Shown: piece by piece, positions 19,040 to 28,136 of the stretch
Numbering within the stretch: the first letter of the stretch is position 1
Layout of the letters: each line of letters begins with the position of its first letter
From: Pseudomonadota bacterium
Lineage (GTDB): Bacteria; Pseudomonadota; Alphaproteobacteria; Rhizobiales; MH13
Direction: 5' to 3'
NCBI GenBank assembly: GCA_039024915.1
Contig: JBCCPK010000001.1
Coordinates: 186,001-250,000, forward strand
DNA: 64,000 nt
Notes under the pieces: generated by a model
Databases searched by the model: none
Seen by the model: only the letters and a program-made list of their open reading frames with translations
What the model was told of the DNA's origin: nothing
Position numbers and translations under genes: made by a program

Positions 19040-19069
19040 GCTCTGCGCGAGAAGCGCGGAGCTTTTTTT
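19040..19069 (+). terminator. Terminator after second OMP gene
   Basis: GCTCTGCGC/GCGCGGAGC stem (one G-T pair) with a 5-nt loop, followed by seven T. It lies 7 bp before the stop of the converging Crp/Fnr gene. Confidence 0.85.
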
Positions 19070-19075
19070 ATTGGG

Positions 19076-19774
19076 TCACATCGCTTTGAGGCGCTCAAGA
19101 GCACCTTTGTCCTCGATGCAATAGTAACCCGAAAGCCGAGAGATCAGTCCCTCACGCTTCCAGCCGTTCAGAATGCGGCTGACGTTCTCACGCGCAGCGC
19201 CGGCCATGGCGGCAAGATCACTTTGCGAGATCTTGTAGTGGACCAAGGTCCGGTCATTTGGCAGTGGCTTTCCAAACGTTTCGCTGAGTTGCAGAAGTGC
19301 GACCGCTACCCGACCTGGCAAGGGCAAAAACGAGCGCGCTGCAAGGACGTCATTTGCCGTTCTCAGCCGCCGAGAGATCAAAGCAAGCATGTGTTGGTAC
19401 ACGGCAGGGTTTTCTGTCGCGAAGCGCTCAAAGTCCCGCTTGTCGAGGCGTGCCAACGTGCTTGGCTTGAGTGCGTCGACAGTCGCCGAGCGTGGCTGCC
19501 CATCGAGAAGAGCCATCTCACCAACGACCTGCCCCGCGCCAACGATCGCGAGCAACTGCTCGCTGCCTTCAGCTGAAACAATGGCCACCTTGAGGCTACC
19601 TTCGAGCACGGCGAACATGGCGTCGCCGGGATCACCGCTCATAAACAGCGTCTCACCTGCAGCCAGCTTGGCTTCACGTGTGAGGGCGTTCAAGCCATCC
19701 GCCAGCTCGGGATCAAGTCCGGCAAAGGCAAGGCTCTCTGCAAAAACGGCACTTGCATCAGCGGGTCCAGACAT
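19076..19774 (-). CDS. Crp/Fnr-family transcription regulator
   Basis: A 232-residue regulator with an N-terminal cyclic-nucleotide-binding-like barrel (about 20-135, with GQVVGEMALLDGQPRSATV as the phosphate-binding cassette region) and a C-terminal winged helix (about 155-225, KISQSDLAAMAGAARENVSRIL as the recognition helix). The GEMALLDGQPRSA segment is close to that of cAMP-binding CRPs, and no Fnr-type N-terminal cysteine cluster is seen. It may therefore bind a cyclic nucleotide; targets are unknown. It converges with the OMP genes. Confidence 0.9.
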   Translation of the reverse strand: MSGPADASAVFAESLAFAGLDPELADGLNALTREAKLAAGETLFMSGDPGDAMFAVLEGSLKVAIVSAEGSEQLLAIVGAGQVVGEMALLDGQPRSATVDALKPSTLARLDKRDFERFATENPAVYQHMLALISRRLRTANDVLAARSFLPLPGRVAVALLQLSETFGKPLPNDRTLVHYKISQSDLAAMAGAARENVSRILNGWKREGLISRLSGYYCIEDKGALERLKAM

Positions 19775-20018
19775 CGCTTTTTCCTCAGCTGTTTGGCACA
19801 GGCAGCTTACCTACGCCCATCGGGAACAGAAACAAAACGCAAACCTGACGCAGGGTCCAGTGCTGCATGCAAGGGAGCCTCAAGTTGGCAGGCTGGCAAT
19901 GAAGGGGTGCCGCAAACAGCGCGAATAAACTGTGATGCGCGGCACATCGTGGCGGCGCCGCGTATGGGATTGGTGATGACAGATACTTCAAACAATCGAG
20001 ATAAGATTAGACCAAACC

Positions 20019-20243
20019 ATGAGCCGTATTTTCCTCTCGTTCGTCACCGGTATGATCGTACTGTCGGCAATCGTCTTTGCCTTTGTCACCGGTTTTGGGG
20101 CAGACGCTGTGGCCGCAACGACCACGGTGGTCGATACCGCACCCGCAGCCAGTGCGACCTGCCGGACAATTGCCGTCACCATCACCGACCCCTTTGCCGG
20201 TTCGGTTTCCAGCGTCGCCCAGCAGGTTTGCAGCGCCCACTAA
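20019..20243 (+). CDS. Small exported protein with two cysteines
   Basis: I do not recognise this 74-residue protein. It has a hydrophobic N-terminal stretch (about 5-30) that could be a signal peptide or a membrane anchor. A short Ala/Thr/Val-rich domain follows, with two Cys (near residues 48 and 71) that could form a disulfide in the periplasm. No strong Shine-Dalgarno sequence is seen, only GAGAT about 20 bp upstream, so the call is tentative. It lies between the Crp/Fnr gene and a DUF427 gene. Confidence 0.5.
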   Translation: MSRIFLSFVTGMIVLSAIVFAFVTGFGADAVAATTTVVDTAPAASATCRTIAVTITDPFAGSVSSVAQQVCSAH

Positions 20244-20307
20244 GCGACGTCGTACCTGATCAAATTCACGAGCTTGCATCAGCGGTCGGGCGCACCAAGT
20301 AGAGCGC

Positions 20308-20826
20308 ATGACAGAGACTAATATGCAAAGCAGCCACATTCGTGGCACTCACCACAACCATCCAATGGAAGATGTTGGGACCTATCCGCGCCCTCCAAGG
20401 CTTGAACCGGCCCCCTACCCGATCCGCATCGAGTTTGGTGGACAGACCATTGTTTCAACGAGCGGCGCGTATCGTACCCTCGAGACCTTTCACCCGCCGA
20501 CCTATTACTTTCCGCCGGAAGACGTCGCAGATGGGGTTCTGCAGCCTGTGGCGCGGCAATCCATCTGCGAGTGGAAAGGCCCGGCGCGCTATTTCGATGT
20601 CGTCGTAGGGACTTCTCGAGCAGCGGCCGCAGCCTGGAGCTATCCCAAACCGGTCGAACGCTTCGCGCCCATTGCAGGCTATATCTCTTTTTATTGCCAC
20701 CCCATGGACCGCTGCCTTGTCGACGGCGAGGTTGCCGCGCCCCAGCCAGGCAACTTCTACGGCGGTTGGGTAACGTCATGGATTACCGGTCCGATAAAAG
20801 GCGCGCCGGGCACCAATCATTGGTGA
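20308..20826 (+). CDS. DUF427-domain protein
   Basis: A 172-residue protein containing one DUF427 domain (about 38-165). The hallmarks are IRIEFGGQTIVSTSGAYRTLE, the HPPTYYFPPEDV run, CEWKGPARYFDV and AWSYPKP, then a VDGE turn. DUF427 is a widespread small beta-rich family without an agreed reaction. The N-terminal 37 residues are His/Pro-rich and variable. It is followed by a strong terminator. Related genes in other bacteria often stand alone, as here. Confidence 0.85.
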   Translation: MTETNMQSSHIRGTHHNHPMEDVGTYPRPPRLEPAPYPIRIEFGGQTIVSTSGAYRTLETFHPPTYYFPPEDVADGVLQPVARQSICEWKGPARYFDVVVGTSRAAAAAWSYPKPVERFAPIAGYISFYCHPMDRCLVDGEVAAPQPGNFYGGWVTSWITGPIKGAPGTNHW

Positions 20827-20989
20827 CAGCAAGAATAGTCAAAAAAACGTATGCGCGCATGATCCGCGCCAGAATTGTCGGCGTAATATGGATACGAAAG
20901 CGATAGCCGACTGCGTTCCCCCGAGCATGGACGGCGACCCCTAGCCCGCTTTCAATTCGCCTCCGCGTCCCCCAAATTCGCTGAGAGGC

Positions 20990-21027
20990 AAAGGACCGCT
21001 TTCTCCCCCGGAAGCGGTCCTTTTTTA
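20990..21027. terminator. Terminator between DUF427 and TRIC genes
   Basis: AAAGGACCGCTT/AAGCGGTCCTTT stem with a 10-nt loop. A T-run follows on the plus strand and A-residues precede it, so it can serve both converging genes. Confidence 0.9.
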
Positions 21028-21033
21028 TCGTCG

Positions 21034-21663
21034 CTACAGCTTTCGAGCGTCACGACCAGGTCGCGGCTTGTACTGGGGCAAACACCAGCCAAAGGCTATG
21101 GCACCGGCCCGCAAACCGAATGCTGCAGAAAAGCCAACAAGCGCTGGCACTGGCGAGGCGAACCCAAGTTCGCGCATCCCCACATAGACGACACCGGCAA
21201 CCAAAGCGCTTGTGATGTAAATTTCACGCCGCATCAGGACTGATGGCTCGCCTGCGATCACGTCTCGCAAAATACCGCCGACAGTTCCGGTGATCATCCC
21301 CATCGTAATCGCAACGACCGCAGAGCCAGTGACGTCCAGACCCTTGAAGGCGCCAAACACGCCAAAGGCCGACAGGGCGGCAGCATCAAGCCACAACAAG
21401 AGACGGTAGCGCTGCTCGATCATCGGCGCAGCAATGTAGACGAGCCCTGCGGCACCGACGCAGACGAGCAGATAAATCGGTGCTTCTATCCAGAAAACGG
21501 GAACGTCGAGCATGATGTCCCGGACGGTGCCGCCTCCGATACCCGTGAGGGTCGCAAGGAACGCAAAGCCGACGATATCCATCTGTTTGCGCGAGGCGAC
21601 AAGCGCGCCGGTCGCAGCGAACAGGGCTACGCCCAGGTAATCGAGGAGAACAAGTGCGCTCAT
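21034..21663 (-). CDS. TRIC/UPF0126-family membrane channel
   Basis: A 209-residue inner-membrane protein of the YadS/UPF0126 group, related to trimeric intracellular cation channels. Two homologous halves each carry the motif GGGTVRD or GGILRD (TGIGGGTVRDIMLD near 42 and TGTVGGILRDVIAGEP near 128). About seven hydrophobic helices are visible. Bacterial members form potassium-permeable pores. It lies 9 bp after hisG on the same strand, so it may share the his transcript without being involved in histidine synthesis. Confidence 0.9.
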   Translation of the reverse strand: MSALVLLDYLGVALFAATGALVASRKQMDIVGFAFLATLTGIGGGTVRDIMLDVPVFWIEAPIYLLVCVGAAGLVYIAAPMIEQRYRLLLWLDAAALSAFGVFGAFKGLDVTGSAVVAITMGMITGTVGGILRDVIAGEPSVLMRREIYITSALVAGVVYVGMRELGFASPVPALVGFSAAFGLRAGAIAFGWCLPQYKPRPGRDARKL

Positions 21664-21672
21664 CTGCGCGCT

Positions 21673-22665
21673 TTAGTTCGCGATGCCGAGGGCCGCATAA
21701 ACACCATTGAAGCGCCCAACGCTGTCATCCGCCACGTAGGAAAGCTCTCCAACGGTGACCGTTCCCGCACCCTTGCCTTTGAGAAACGCGACAAGATCCC
21801 AGATCCTCTCGCGCGGGCAGTGCAGAACCAACTGGCCTTGCCCAGCGACTGCGCCAAATGGGACAGAACAGCCGAACGCATCGACAGCTTGTCGGGAAGT
21901 CTTGGCCTGTTCGGCGACAACGACCCGAACCTCATAGACCGAACCGGCGCGATGCTGCGCGGCAACCCGGTCCAGGATCGCGCGCAGCGTCGCTTGCTGC
22001 CCTCCCGACCAATCGGCACCGCGTGCCGCCATCAGCGTGGCCTCGCTCCGCAGGATCGTGCCGTTGTCACCCGCCAGAACGCGCAGATGGTTGGCATCCA
22101 GCGTTGCGCCGGTCGTGGTAATATCAACAATCAGATCGGCCGCGCCCGACGCAGGCGCCCCTTCGGTCGCGCCAAGGCTTTCGACAATCTGATAGTCCGC
22201 AACGCCGTGTTTGCGGAAATGCTGACGGGTCAGCCGGACAAATTTGGTTGCAAGTCGCATGGGCCGTTTATGGCTGGCACGGAAGCTGGCTGCGACATCC
22301 TCGAGGTCATCCATTGTCTGGACGTCGATCCAGCTGTCGGGAACCGCGACAACCACATTGGCAAAACCGAAACCCAAAGGCGCGACCGTAACCATCTTCT
22401 CGTCGGGGACGGCGAGTTTTTCATAGACAAGATCGAGACCCGTAACGCCCAGGTGCACCGAACCAGCGGCAAGCTCTCCGGCAATCTCGGAGGCCGAAAG
22501 AAAAGCGACCTCGACGCCATCGAGACCGTCGATGGTGCCGCGATAATCGCGCGCACCGCCCTTCTTGCGGATAGGTAGACCCGCCCGTTCGAAGAAGGAC
22601 ACGGTCGCTTCCTGTAAACGGCCCTTTGATGGCACACCGAGCACGAGTGGGGCGGGATCGCTCAT
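21673..22665 (-). CDS. hisG: ATP phosphoribosyltransferase catalytic subunit
   Basis: First enzyme of histidine biosynthesis: it joins ATP and PRPP. Visible landmarks are the N-terminal LGVPSKGRL, the FLSASEIAGEL loop, the LGVTGLDLVYE motif, and GATEGAPASGAADLIVDITTTGATL, the PRPP-binding region. At 330 residues it is about 100 longer than the short HisG proteins that usually work with HisZ. The extra C-terminus (about 235-330) resembles the HisG_C regulatory domain of long-form HisG. Its ATG overlaps the hisZ stop by 4 bp, so translation is probably coupled. Confidence 0.95.
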   Translation of the reverse strand: MSDPAPLVLGVPSKGRLQEATVSFFERAGLPIRKKGGARDYRGTIDGLDGVEVAFLSASEIAGELAAGSVHLGVTGLDLVYEKLAVPDEKMVTVAPLGFGFANVVVAVPDSWIDVQTMDDLEDVAASFRASHKRPMRLATKFVRLTRQHFRKHGVADYQIVESLGATEGAPASGAADLIVDITTTGATLDANHLRVLAGDNGTILRSEATLMAARGADWSGGQQATLRAILDRVAAQHRAGSVYEVRVVVAEQAKTSRQAVDAFGCSVPFGAVAGQGQLVLHCPRERIWDLVAFLKGKGAGTVTVGELSYVADDSVGRFNGVYAALGIAN

Positions 22666-23759
22666 GGGGCCATGCCTTCAGGCAGCCTGTCCAGCCAAAC
22701 GGCAGCCCCCACAGCCGGGACGCTCTGGCCGGCGCCGAGGCGCTCCATGAGGCTGTCGAAGCGCCCTCCCGAAACGGTGGGAGGGGCGGCGAAGTCTTCG
22801 CTTGCGCGCAGCTCGAACGAGAAGCCGGTGTAATAATCAAGGCGACCGCCTGCCCAACCGCAGAAGGTCATGCCGTCCGGCGTCAAACTGCGATCGGCGA
22901 ACGCTTCCAACCGGTCAGCGAGGTGCGCGATCGGTGCGCCGATATCGAGGCCGGACACATCCGCAAGCCGCTTCAAGAGACCTGGCGCTTGAGGTGCCGG
23001 AACCTGCAAGTGAATAAGCGCCTCGAGACAGGTCAGCGCCGCGTCGCGGACCGGTACACTCTGGCGTTCGGCCTTGGCGATGAAGCGCTCGGCGATTTCC
23101 TGCGGTGTGCGGCCACCAACGGGCTCGATGCGCGCCAGCATCATCATCTGCTCGACCATCGCCCGCGCCTCGTCAGGCGCGGCGGCGGCGATGGCTCCCA
23201 TAAGGGCCTGGCCATCCTCAGCGGGTGGTTTGGCGACCTCCGCAAGGGCTGCTTCAAGGCGCGTTCGCGAACCAAGCGCCCGCCTGAGGCGGCGGCGGGC
23301 GCGGGCTGAGAAACCCAGGCCATCAATGAAGGCGGTGAAGATGGACGAGTCGCCCAGAATGGTGACCGGTTCCGTCAGGCCACCGGCCGACGCAAGCGAC
23401 GCGGACAACGCCATCACCTCGGCTTCGGCGGCCAGCCTGTCGTCGCGACCGATGCTCTCGATGCCCGCCTGCAGAAATTCTCCGGTCTCGCCCGGTCGGA
23501 AGCGGAACGTCGGGCCAAGATAGCCATAGTTCGCGGGGCGCGCGGCGTCGCCGGTCTCCATGTGATGACGGCAGATCGGAATGGTGTGCTCGGGGCGCAG
23601 GCAAAGCGCCTGGGCATCCTCATCCTCGGTCAGGAAAAGGCGCGTGCGGATATCTTCACCGACCAGATCAAGAAACACGTCCGCCGGCTGCAGGATCGGC
23701 GTTTCGACCGGCATGTAACCGGAGCTTTCGAGAAGCTCGATGATCTGCCGTCTGCTCAT
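22662..23759 (-). CDS. hisZ: ATP phosphoribosyltransferase regulatory subunit
   Basis: A HisRS-like protein of 365 residues without aminoacylation activity that supports HisG. The class II fold shows in LESSGYMPVETPILQPADVFLDLVGEDIRTRLFLTEDEDAQALCLRPEHTIPICRHHM, with YGYLGPTFRFRPGETGEFLQAGIESIG near 100. The anticodon-binding domain of HisRS is missing, as expected for HisZ. The start ATG at 23759 lies 15 bp from the hisS stop and the end overlaps hisG by 4 bp. The three genes hisS-hisZ-hisG therefore form one unit. Confidence 0.95.
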   Translation of the reverse strand: MSRRQIIELLESSGYMPVETPILQPADVFLDLVGEDIRTRLFLTEDEDAQALCLRPEHTIPICRHHMETGDAARPANYGYLGPTFRFRPGETGEFLQAGIESIGRDDRLAAEAEVMALSASLASAGGLTEPVTILGDSSIFTAFIDGLGFSARARRRLRRALGSRTRLEAALAEVAKPPAEDGQALMGAIAAAAPDEARAMVEQMMMLARIEPVGGRTPQEIAERFIAKAERQSVPVRDAALTCLEALIHLQVPAPQAPGLLKRLADVSGLDIGAPIAHLADRLEAFADRSLTPDGMTFCGWAGGRLDYYTGFSFELRASEDFAAPPTVSGGRFDSLMERLGAGQSVPAVGAAVWLDRLPEGMAP

Positions 23760-23773
23760 GGTCTGGGCAACAT

Positions 23774-25459
23774 CTACGCGTCCGAGTCGCTTGCCTGTTC
23801 GGAGAGGCGCTTCTTCACCTCATCGATAAGGCGATCCTGAGGCACGGCATATTGGCCGGGGCGCGCGGCTTTGTACTCCTCATTGGTCTCGATAGCTGCG
23901 GCTTCGCGCTTGCCCTCGATCATGTCCTTAATCTGCACGGTTCCCGCTTCACGTTCATCCGAGCCTTGGATGATGCACAGCGGCGAATTGCGGCGGTCGG
24001 CATATTGAAGCTGCTTGCCGAACTGCTTGGGATTGCCCTGGAACATCTCGGCTCGGATGCCTGCACCGCGCAGCTCCTGCACCATTTTCTGGTAAGAAGC
24101 GAGCGCGCCGATATCGCGGTCCATCACGCAAACAACGACGGGGCCTTGCGGCGTGTCGGTCGAAATCTTGCCGAGATTCTTGAGCGCCGTCATCAGGCGC
24201 GAGACGCCTATGGAGAAGCCCGTTGCGGGCACCGGTTCGCCGCGAAAGCGCGATACGAGGCCGTCATACCGGCCGCCGCCACCAACGGAGCCGAACACGA
24301 CCTCCTCACCCTTTTCGTTGGTGACGGGGAAGAGGAGTTCCGCCTCGTAGACCATGCCGGTGTAGTATTCGAGACCACGGACAACGGATGGGTCGATCTT
24401 GATGCGGTCCTCGTAACCGCACTCGCCGATCATCTGACGAAGAGCAATCAGGTCTTGTGCCCCAGTCATGTAACCTGCGTTGGTCACGAACGGGCTCAAT
24501 GCAAGCTTAAGTAGCTCGGGAACAGCGACTATCTGGCGTACAGCTCGCGCCGAGAAACCCGCTTGTAAAAGACCGTCCACACGCTCGTCGTGAAAATCCC
24601 TAAGAAGTCTCTCGACCTCGCTGTTGCTTATTGGCTGGCGTTCAACGTCCTCTTCCCGGCGACGCAGGGCTTCAGCAATGTTTTCGATAGCCTGAAGGCG
24701 AGCTGTCTTTTCGAATAGCTCGAGAATCGCTTCAATTCCATTGGGGCTTAGACCAGCTCCGTCTGTGTAGTCCCCGCTCTCATCTTTTCGGCCAGGGCCG
24801 AGCCGCTCTCGGACACCTTCGAGCTTTATACGGTCAACGGCATCGATCGCCCGCAGCACGGCGAGCTTCTGGCCTTCATCGGTGACGCCGATGGCTTCCA
24901 TTACGCCGTCGAGCACTTTCCGATTGTTCACCCGGATCACATACTGGCCGCGCGGGATGCCCAGCGCCTCCATCGTGTCGGCCATCATCATGCACATTTC
25001 CGCATCTGCCTGGACGCCCGGCGCGCCGACCGTGTCGGCGTCGAACTGCATGAACTGGCGGAAGCGGCCCGGCCCGGGTTTCTCGTTCCGGAAGACGTAC
25101 CCGGCCCGATAGGACCGGTAGGGCTTGGGCAGCGCGTCGTAGTTTTCAGCAACGTAGCGGGCGAGCGGCGCCGTCAGATCATACCGCAGGCTCATCCACT
25201 GCTCGTCATCATCCTGCACCGAGAAGACGCCCTCGTTCGGGCGGTCGGTGTCGGGCAGGAACTTGCCGAGCGTGTCGGTGTATTCGAACAGCGGCGTCTC
25301 CACCGGATCGAAGCCGTAGCGCTCATACACCTCGCGGATTTTCGAGGTCATCTGTTCAAGCGCACGGATGTCCCCCGCATCACGGTCAACAAAGCCGCGC
25401 GGCAGACGTGCCTTCACCTTTTGAGGCTTCTTTTTCTTCTGTTTTTTCGGTTCGGACAT
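23774..25459 (-). CDS. hisS: Histidyl-tRNA synthetase, alphaproteobacterial type
   Basis: Charges tRNA-His. Class II motif 2 is [29 protein letters not shown], and the histidine-A loop is [15 protein letters not shown]. Motif 3 is GVSRLM near 440. It begins at the ATG at 25459 with a Lys-rich stretch. At 561 residues it is longer than most bacterial HisRS: residues about 215-350 form an extended insertion whose codons look less GC-rich than the flanks. The motif 2 sequence is of the divergent alphaproteobacterial kind, which fits the tRNA-His lacking G-1 at 54982. It begins the hisS-hisZ-hisG unit. Confidence 0.95.
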   Translation of the reverse strand: MSEPKKQKKKKPQKVKARLPRGFVDRDAGDIRALEQMTSKIREVYERYGFDPVETPLFEYTDTLGKFLPDTDRPNEGVFSVQDDDEQWMSLRYDLTAPLARYVAENYDALPKPYRSYRAGYVFRNEKPGPGRFRQFMQFDADTVGAPGVQADAEMCMMMADTMEALGIPRGQYVIRVNNRKVLDGVMEAIGVTDEGQKLAVLRAIDAVDRIKLEGVRERLGPGRKDESGDYTDGAGLSPNGIEAILELFEKTARLQAIENIAEALRRREEDVERQPISNSEVERLLRDFHDERVDGLLQAGFSARAVRQIVAVPELLKLALSPFVTNAGYMTGAQDLIALRQMIGECGYEDRIKIDPSVVRGLEYYTGMVYEAELLFPVTNEKGEEVVFGSVGGGGRYDGLVSRFRGEPVPATGFSIGVSRLMTALKNLGKISTDTPQGPVVVCVMDRDIGALASYQKMVQELRGAGIRAEMFQGNPKQFGKQLQYADRRNSPLCIIQGSDEREAGTVQIKDMIEGKREAAAIETNEEYKAARPGQYAVPQDRLIDEVKKRLSEQASDSDA

Positions 25460-25560
25460 TCGGGATGGTCGCGCGGGGTCAAGGTCGCGCGTGGGATAGA
25501 CGGGCATGGGGTGGGATGCAAGCGCCGCTCATTGCAGACGTGATAGCCTCAGCAGACGTG

Positions 25561-25678
25561 CCCCACCTTACCCCTCCCTAGAACGGGAAGAGAACCGCAG
25601 CATCGGAGCGCGTTTGCTGGACCCGAGGCCCTGGCGTCTCCGCCCCCCTCCCCGCTCTGGGGAGTGGTAAGGGTGGGG
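25561..25678. repeat. Imperfect inverted-repeat element upstream of hisS
   Basis: CCCCACCTTACCCCTCCC (25561-25578) is largely complementary to a 20-bp arm at 25659-25678. About 80 bp lie between the arms. It resembles a MITE-like intergenic palindrome. It lies 102 bp upstream of the hisS start, in a 308-bp spacer otherwise without features. Confidence 0.55.
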
Positions 25679-25767
25679 CTAAGGCTTGGGTAAGCCCAGA
25701 CCTTGCCGCTTGCTCTGACTGACCTCACAAAGTAATATTTCAGCGGTTACTGGGAATATTTGGCGAA

Positions 25768-25944
25768 ATGATGAATTGGACGATATACTATTCGATAGGT
25801 TTCGGATTGGCTGGGCTGCGAGCAATCATCGAGGCGACTATCGAGCTGAGAAGAGGCCCGAAATACGCTTTTAACACGCTATGCCTATTCTATGTTGTTC
25901 TCGGTCTGCTGAACCTCGATTACAGCAACATGGAACTACCATGA
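25768..25944 (+). CDS. Possible 58-residue membrane peptide
   Basis: A short frame from ATG 25768 (second ATG 25771) encodes 58 residues with two hydrophobic stretches (about 5-21 and 33-50) separated by a charged turn, ELRRGPKYA. No clear ribosome-binding site is seen. The surrounding bases are AT-rich compared with the neighbours. It could be a real small membrane protein or chance. I do not recognise it. Confidence 0.3.
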   Translation: MMNWTIYYSIGFGLAGLRAIIEATIELRRGPKYAFNTLCLFYVVLGLLNLDYSNMELP

Positions 25945-25970
25945 CGGATCACTAGGAACTACGCAGCCCT

Positions 25971-26579
25971 TCAAGCCGGTCGGACGAAGGCACGGCGCGC
26001 CTCTTCAACCTTGGGATAGATGAAGCACTTTTCTTCATGATCGTTCACGAGGCCCATCGCTTGCATGAACGCGTAGCAGGTGGTCGGGCCGACAAAGCTC
26101 CAGCCCCGCTTCTTGAGATCTTTGGACAGGCGCGTCGAGGTGGGCGTCTTGGCGAGGGCCATAAGCGCCTCTTTGGTGTTTTGTGCTGGGCGTTCATCCG
26201 CTGGCGGCTCATAGCGCCAGAAGAAGGCCGCCAATGACCCTGCCTCTTCGACGAGCTCAAGCGCGCGGGCAGCATTGTTGATGGTGGAGCGGATCTTGCC
26301 TTGGTGGCGGACAATGCCTGCGTCGCCCAGAAGGCGTGCAACGTCTGCTTCGCCGTAGCGCGCGACCTTGGCGAAATCGAACCCGTCGAACGCAGCGCGA
26401 AAGTTCTCGCGCTTCTTCAGGATCGTCAGCCAGGAAAGGCCCGACTGAAATCCTTCGAGGCATATTTTTTCAAACAGGCGCCGGTCATCGCTCACAGGGA
26501 AGCCCCACTCATCATCATGGTAGGCGATGTAAACGGGGTCGTCGGTCACCCAGAAACAGCGGTATGGTTGCGTGGTCAT
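25971..26579 (-). CDS. tag: DNA-3-methyladenine glycosylase I
   Basis: Base-excision repair enzyme that removes 3-methyladenine. The motif CFWVTDDPVYIAYHDDEWGFPVSDDRRLFEKICLEGFQSGLSWLTILKKRENFR covers the conserved N-terminus, with a Trp and a His known to line the pocket. The C-terminal KCFIYPKV has the Cys that, with two conserved His and an N-terminal Cys, forms the family's zinc-binding snap. The ATG at 26579 gives 202 residues; a TTG 27 bp upstream is less likely. DUF2798 lies 48 bp upstream on the same strand. Confidence 0.95.
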   Translation of the reverse strand: MTTQPYRCFWVTDDPVYIAYHDDEWGFPVSDDRRLFEKICLEGFQSGLSWLTILKKRENFRAAFDGFDFAKVARYGEADVARLLGDAGIVRHQGKIRSTINNAARALELVEEAGSLAAFFWRYEPPADERPAQNTKEALMALAKTPTSTRLSKDLKKRGWSFVGPTTCYAFMQAMGLVNDHEEKCFIYPKVEEARRAFVRPA

Positions 26580-26627
26580 GACCGCTTTGTGCATCAGGTT
26601 GGACAAGCGCTCCAGCCCTTCGGCTGC

Positions 26628-26873
26628 TCATCCTGACGCGGGGGTGTCAGGAGCCTTCACCAGCTTCGCCACCAACCGCCGCGTTATCGGCGCAACGACC
26701 AGCACCGCAGGGAAAGCTACGGCCCATGAGTTGAGCCATGATAACAGCCACAGTGCCACGAAGTCAGCGGGCATGCCCGCTGCGCGCCATGTCGCAATTC
26801 CAGACACGAGCAAAGACATCAGGCCGGACAGGATGAAACCAAAGACTATCGGCGCAAATTTCGGGGGTATCAT
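26628..26873 (-). CDS. DUF2798 small membrane protein
   Basis: An 81-residue protein with two predicted membrane helices (about 8-26 and 40-62). The signature FAPIVFGFILSGLMSLLVSGIATWR and WLNSWAVAFPAVLVVAPITRRLV is the DUF2798 pattern. The role is unknown. It lies between tag and pirin on the same strand. Confidence 0.85.
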   Translation of the reverse strand: MIPPKFAPIVFGFILSGLMSLLVSGIATWRAAGMPADFVALWLLSWLNSWAVAFPAVLVVAPITRRLVAKLVKAPDTPASG

Positions 26874-26889
26874 GCGTGGTACTCCAATG

Positions 26890-26963
26890 AAAACGAAGCC
26901 CCGACCTTTCGGCCGGGGTCTCGATGTTCGGTAAGCTGAAGGTCCCGGGCCAAGCCCCGGACC
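26890..26963 (-). terminator. Tandem hairpins after the pirin gene
   Basis: The first hairpin, read on the minus strand, pairs CCCCGGCC with GGTCGGGG around GAAA (one G-U pair) and is followed by CTTCGTTTTC, a plausible terminator. The second (26941-26963, GGTCC...GGACC ends) is imperfect and resembles short intergenic repeats. Confidence 0.6.
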
Positions 26964-26972
26964 CGCGGTGGT

Positions 26973-27890
26973 TTATGCCGCTGGCTGCTCCTTGATGAAC
27001 GTGCCCTCGCGCAAATCGCGGATGGCCTCAATCAGCTCCTGATTGGTGTTCATCACGATTGGGCCGTGCCACGCCACCGGCTCCTTGATCGGCTGGCCGG
27101 AAACGAGCAAGAAGCGCATGCCTTCCGGACCAGACCGCGCAACAACCTCGTTACCGGTGTCAAAGTTCACCAAGGTGCGGTTGCCCGACATGTCACGGAC
27201 ATGCAGCTCCTCCCCCTGGAACTCCTTTTCGACCTTCACGCCGATCGGGTTGGAGGCGTCGCGGAACGTGCCCGAACCACCGAATACATAGGCGAAGGTG
27301 CGCGCATACGTTTCCACGGGGAACGTTTTGCGCGTGTTCGGCGGCATGGAGATATCGAGGAACAATGGATCCGCGGCTATACCATCCACGGGACCTTTTT
27401 TGCCCCAGAACTTGCCGATAACGATTTTCACGCGGGTACCATCATCGTCGACGATCTCTTCAATGTCAGAACCTTGGATGTCCTGATAACGCGGCGTGGT
27501 CATCTTCAGGCTCGACGGCAGGTTTGCCCAAAGCTGAAAACCATGCATCTGGCCAGCCGCGTTACCGCGCGGCATCTCCTGGTGCATGATCCCCGAGCCG
27601 GCGGTCATCCATTGCACGGACCCCGGTCCAAGCAGGCCATGGTTGCCAAGGCTGTCGCCGTGCTCAACCTCGCCTTCCAGAACGTAGGTGATCGTTTCGA
27701 TGCCGCGGTGGGGGTGCCAAGGGAAACCCTTTTCATAGGCCCGTGGATCGTCATTGCGGAAATCGTCCATCATCAGGAACGGGTCGGTCAGCGACGTATC
27801 GCCAAAGCCGAACACCCGGTGCAGGTGGACACCCGCACCTTCCATGGTCGGCGTAGCCTGTGTTTCGGACAGGATTGGACGGAAGCTCAT
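26973..27890 (-). CDS. Pirin-family cupin protein
   Basis: A bicupin of 305 residues. The N-terminal cupin carries the metal-binding run FPWHPHRGIETITYVLEGEVEHGDSLGN with His ligands near residues 58-60 and 101, and the family segment QWMTAGSGIMHQEMP. Bacterial pirins act as iron-binding proteins, with quercetinase activity in some. The physiological role here is unknown. It is read toward DUF2798 and tag and ends at a hairpin. Confidence 0.92.
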   Translation of the reverse strand: MSFRPILSETQATPTMEGAGVHLHRVFGFGDTSLTDPFLMMDDFRNDDPRAYEKGFPWHPHRGIETITYVLEGEVEHGDSLGNHGLLGPGSVQWMTAGSGIMHQEMPRGNAAGQMHGFQLWANLPSSLKMTTPRYQDIQGSDIEEIVDDDGTRVKIVIGKFWGKKGPVDGIAADPLFLDISMPPNTRKTFPVETYARTFAYVFGGSGTFRDASNPIGVKVEKEFQGEELHVRDMSGNRTLVNFDTGNEVVARSGPEGMRFLLVSGQPIKEPVAWHGPIVMNTNQELIEAIRDLREGTFIKEQPAA

Positions 27891-28136
27891 CGGTTAAACT
27901 CCTGAAACGCTTGGCGCCGCGAAAGGGGGCGCGTTGGGGAGAGAAATAGGCGGTTTATGCGTCGTTCAATAGAGCGTAACGAGGCGATGCATTGTTCGCA
28001 ATTTGCGGACAATCTACACCTTTGATAACGGCTTGCCGAACGACGAGGCATGCCTCGATAACGGCCCACTTGATTGACTGACGGTGTTTATGAGACCGGA
28101 GTGAACAGTCCGGTGGCTGATCAGGCTGACGTCTGC

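Noticed and set aside
27887-28069. 60-codon minus-strand frame upstream of pirin
   Set aside because: Low-quality Arg/Ser-rich sequence over the pirin promoter region.
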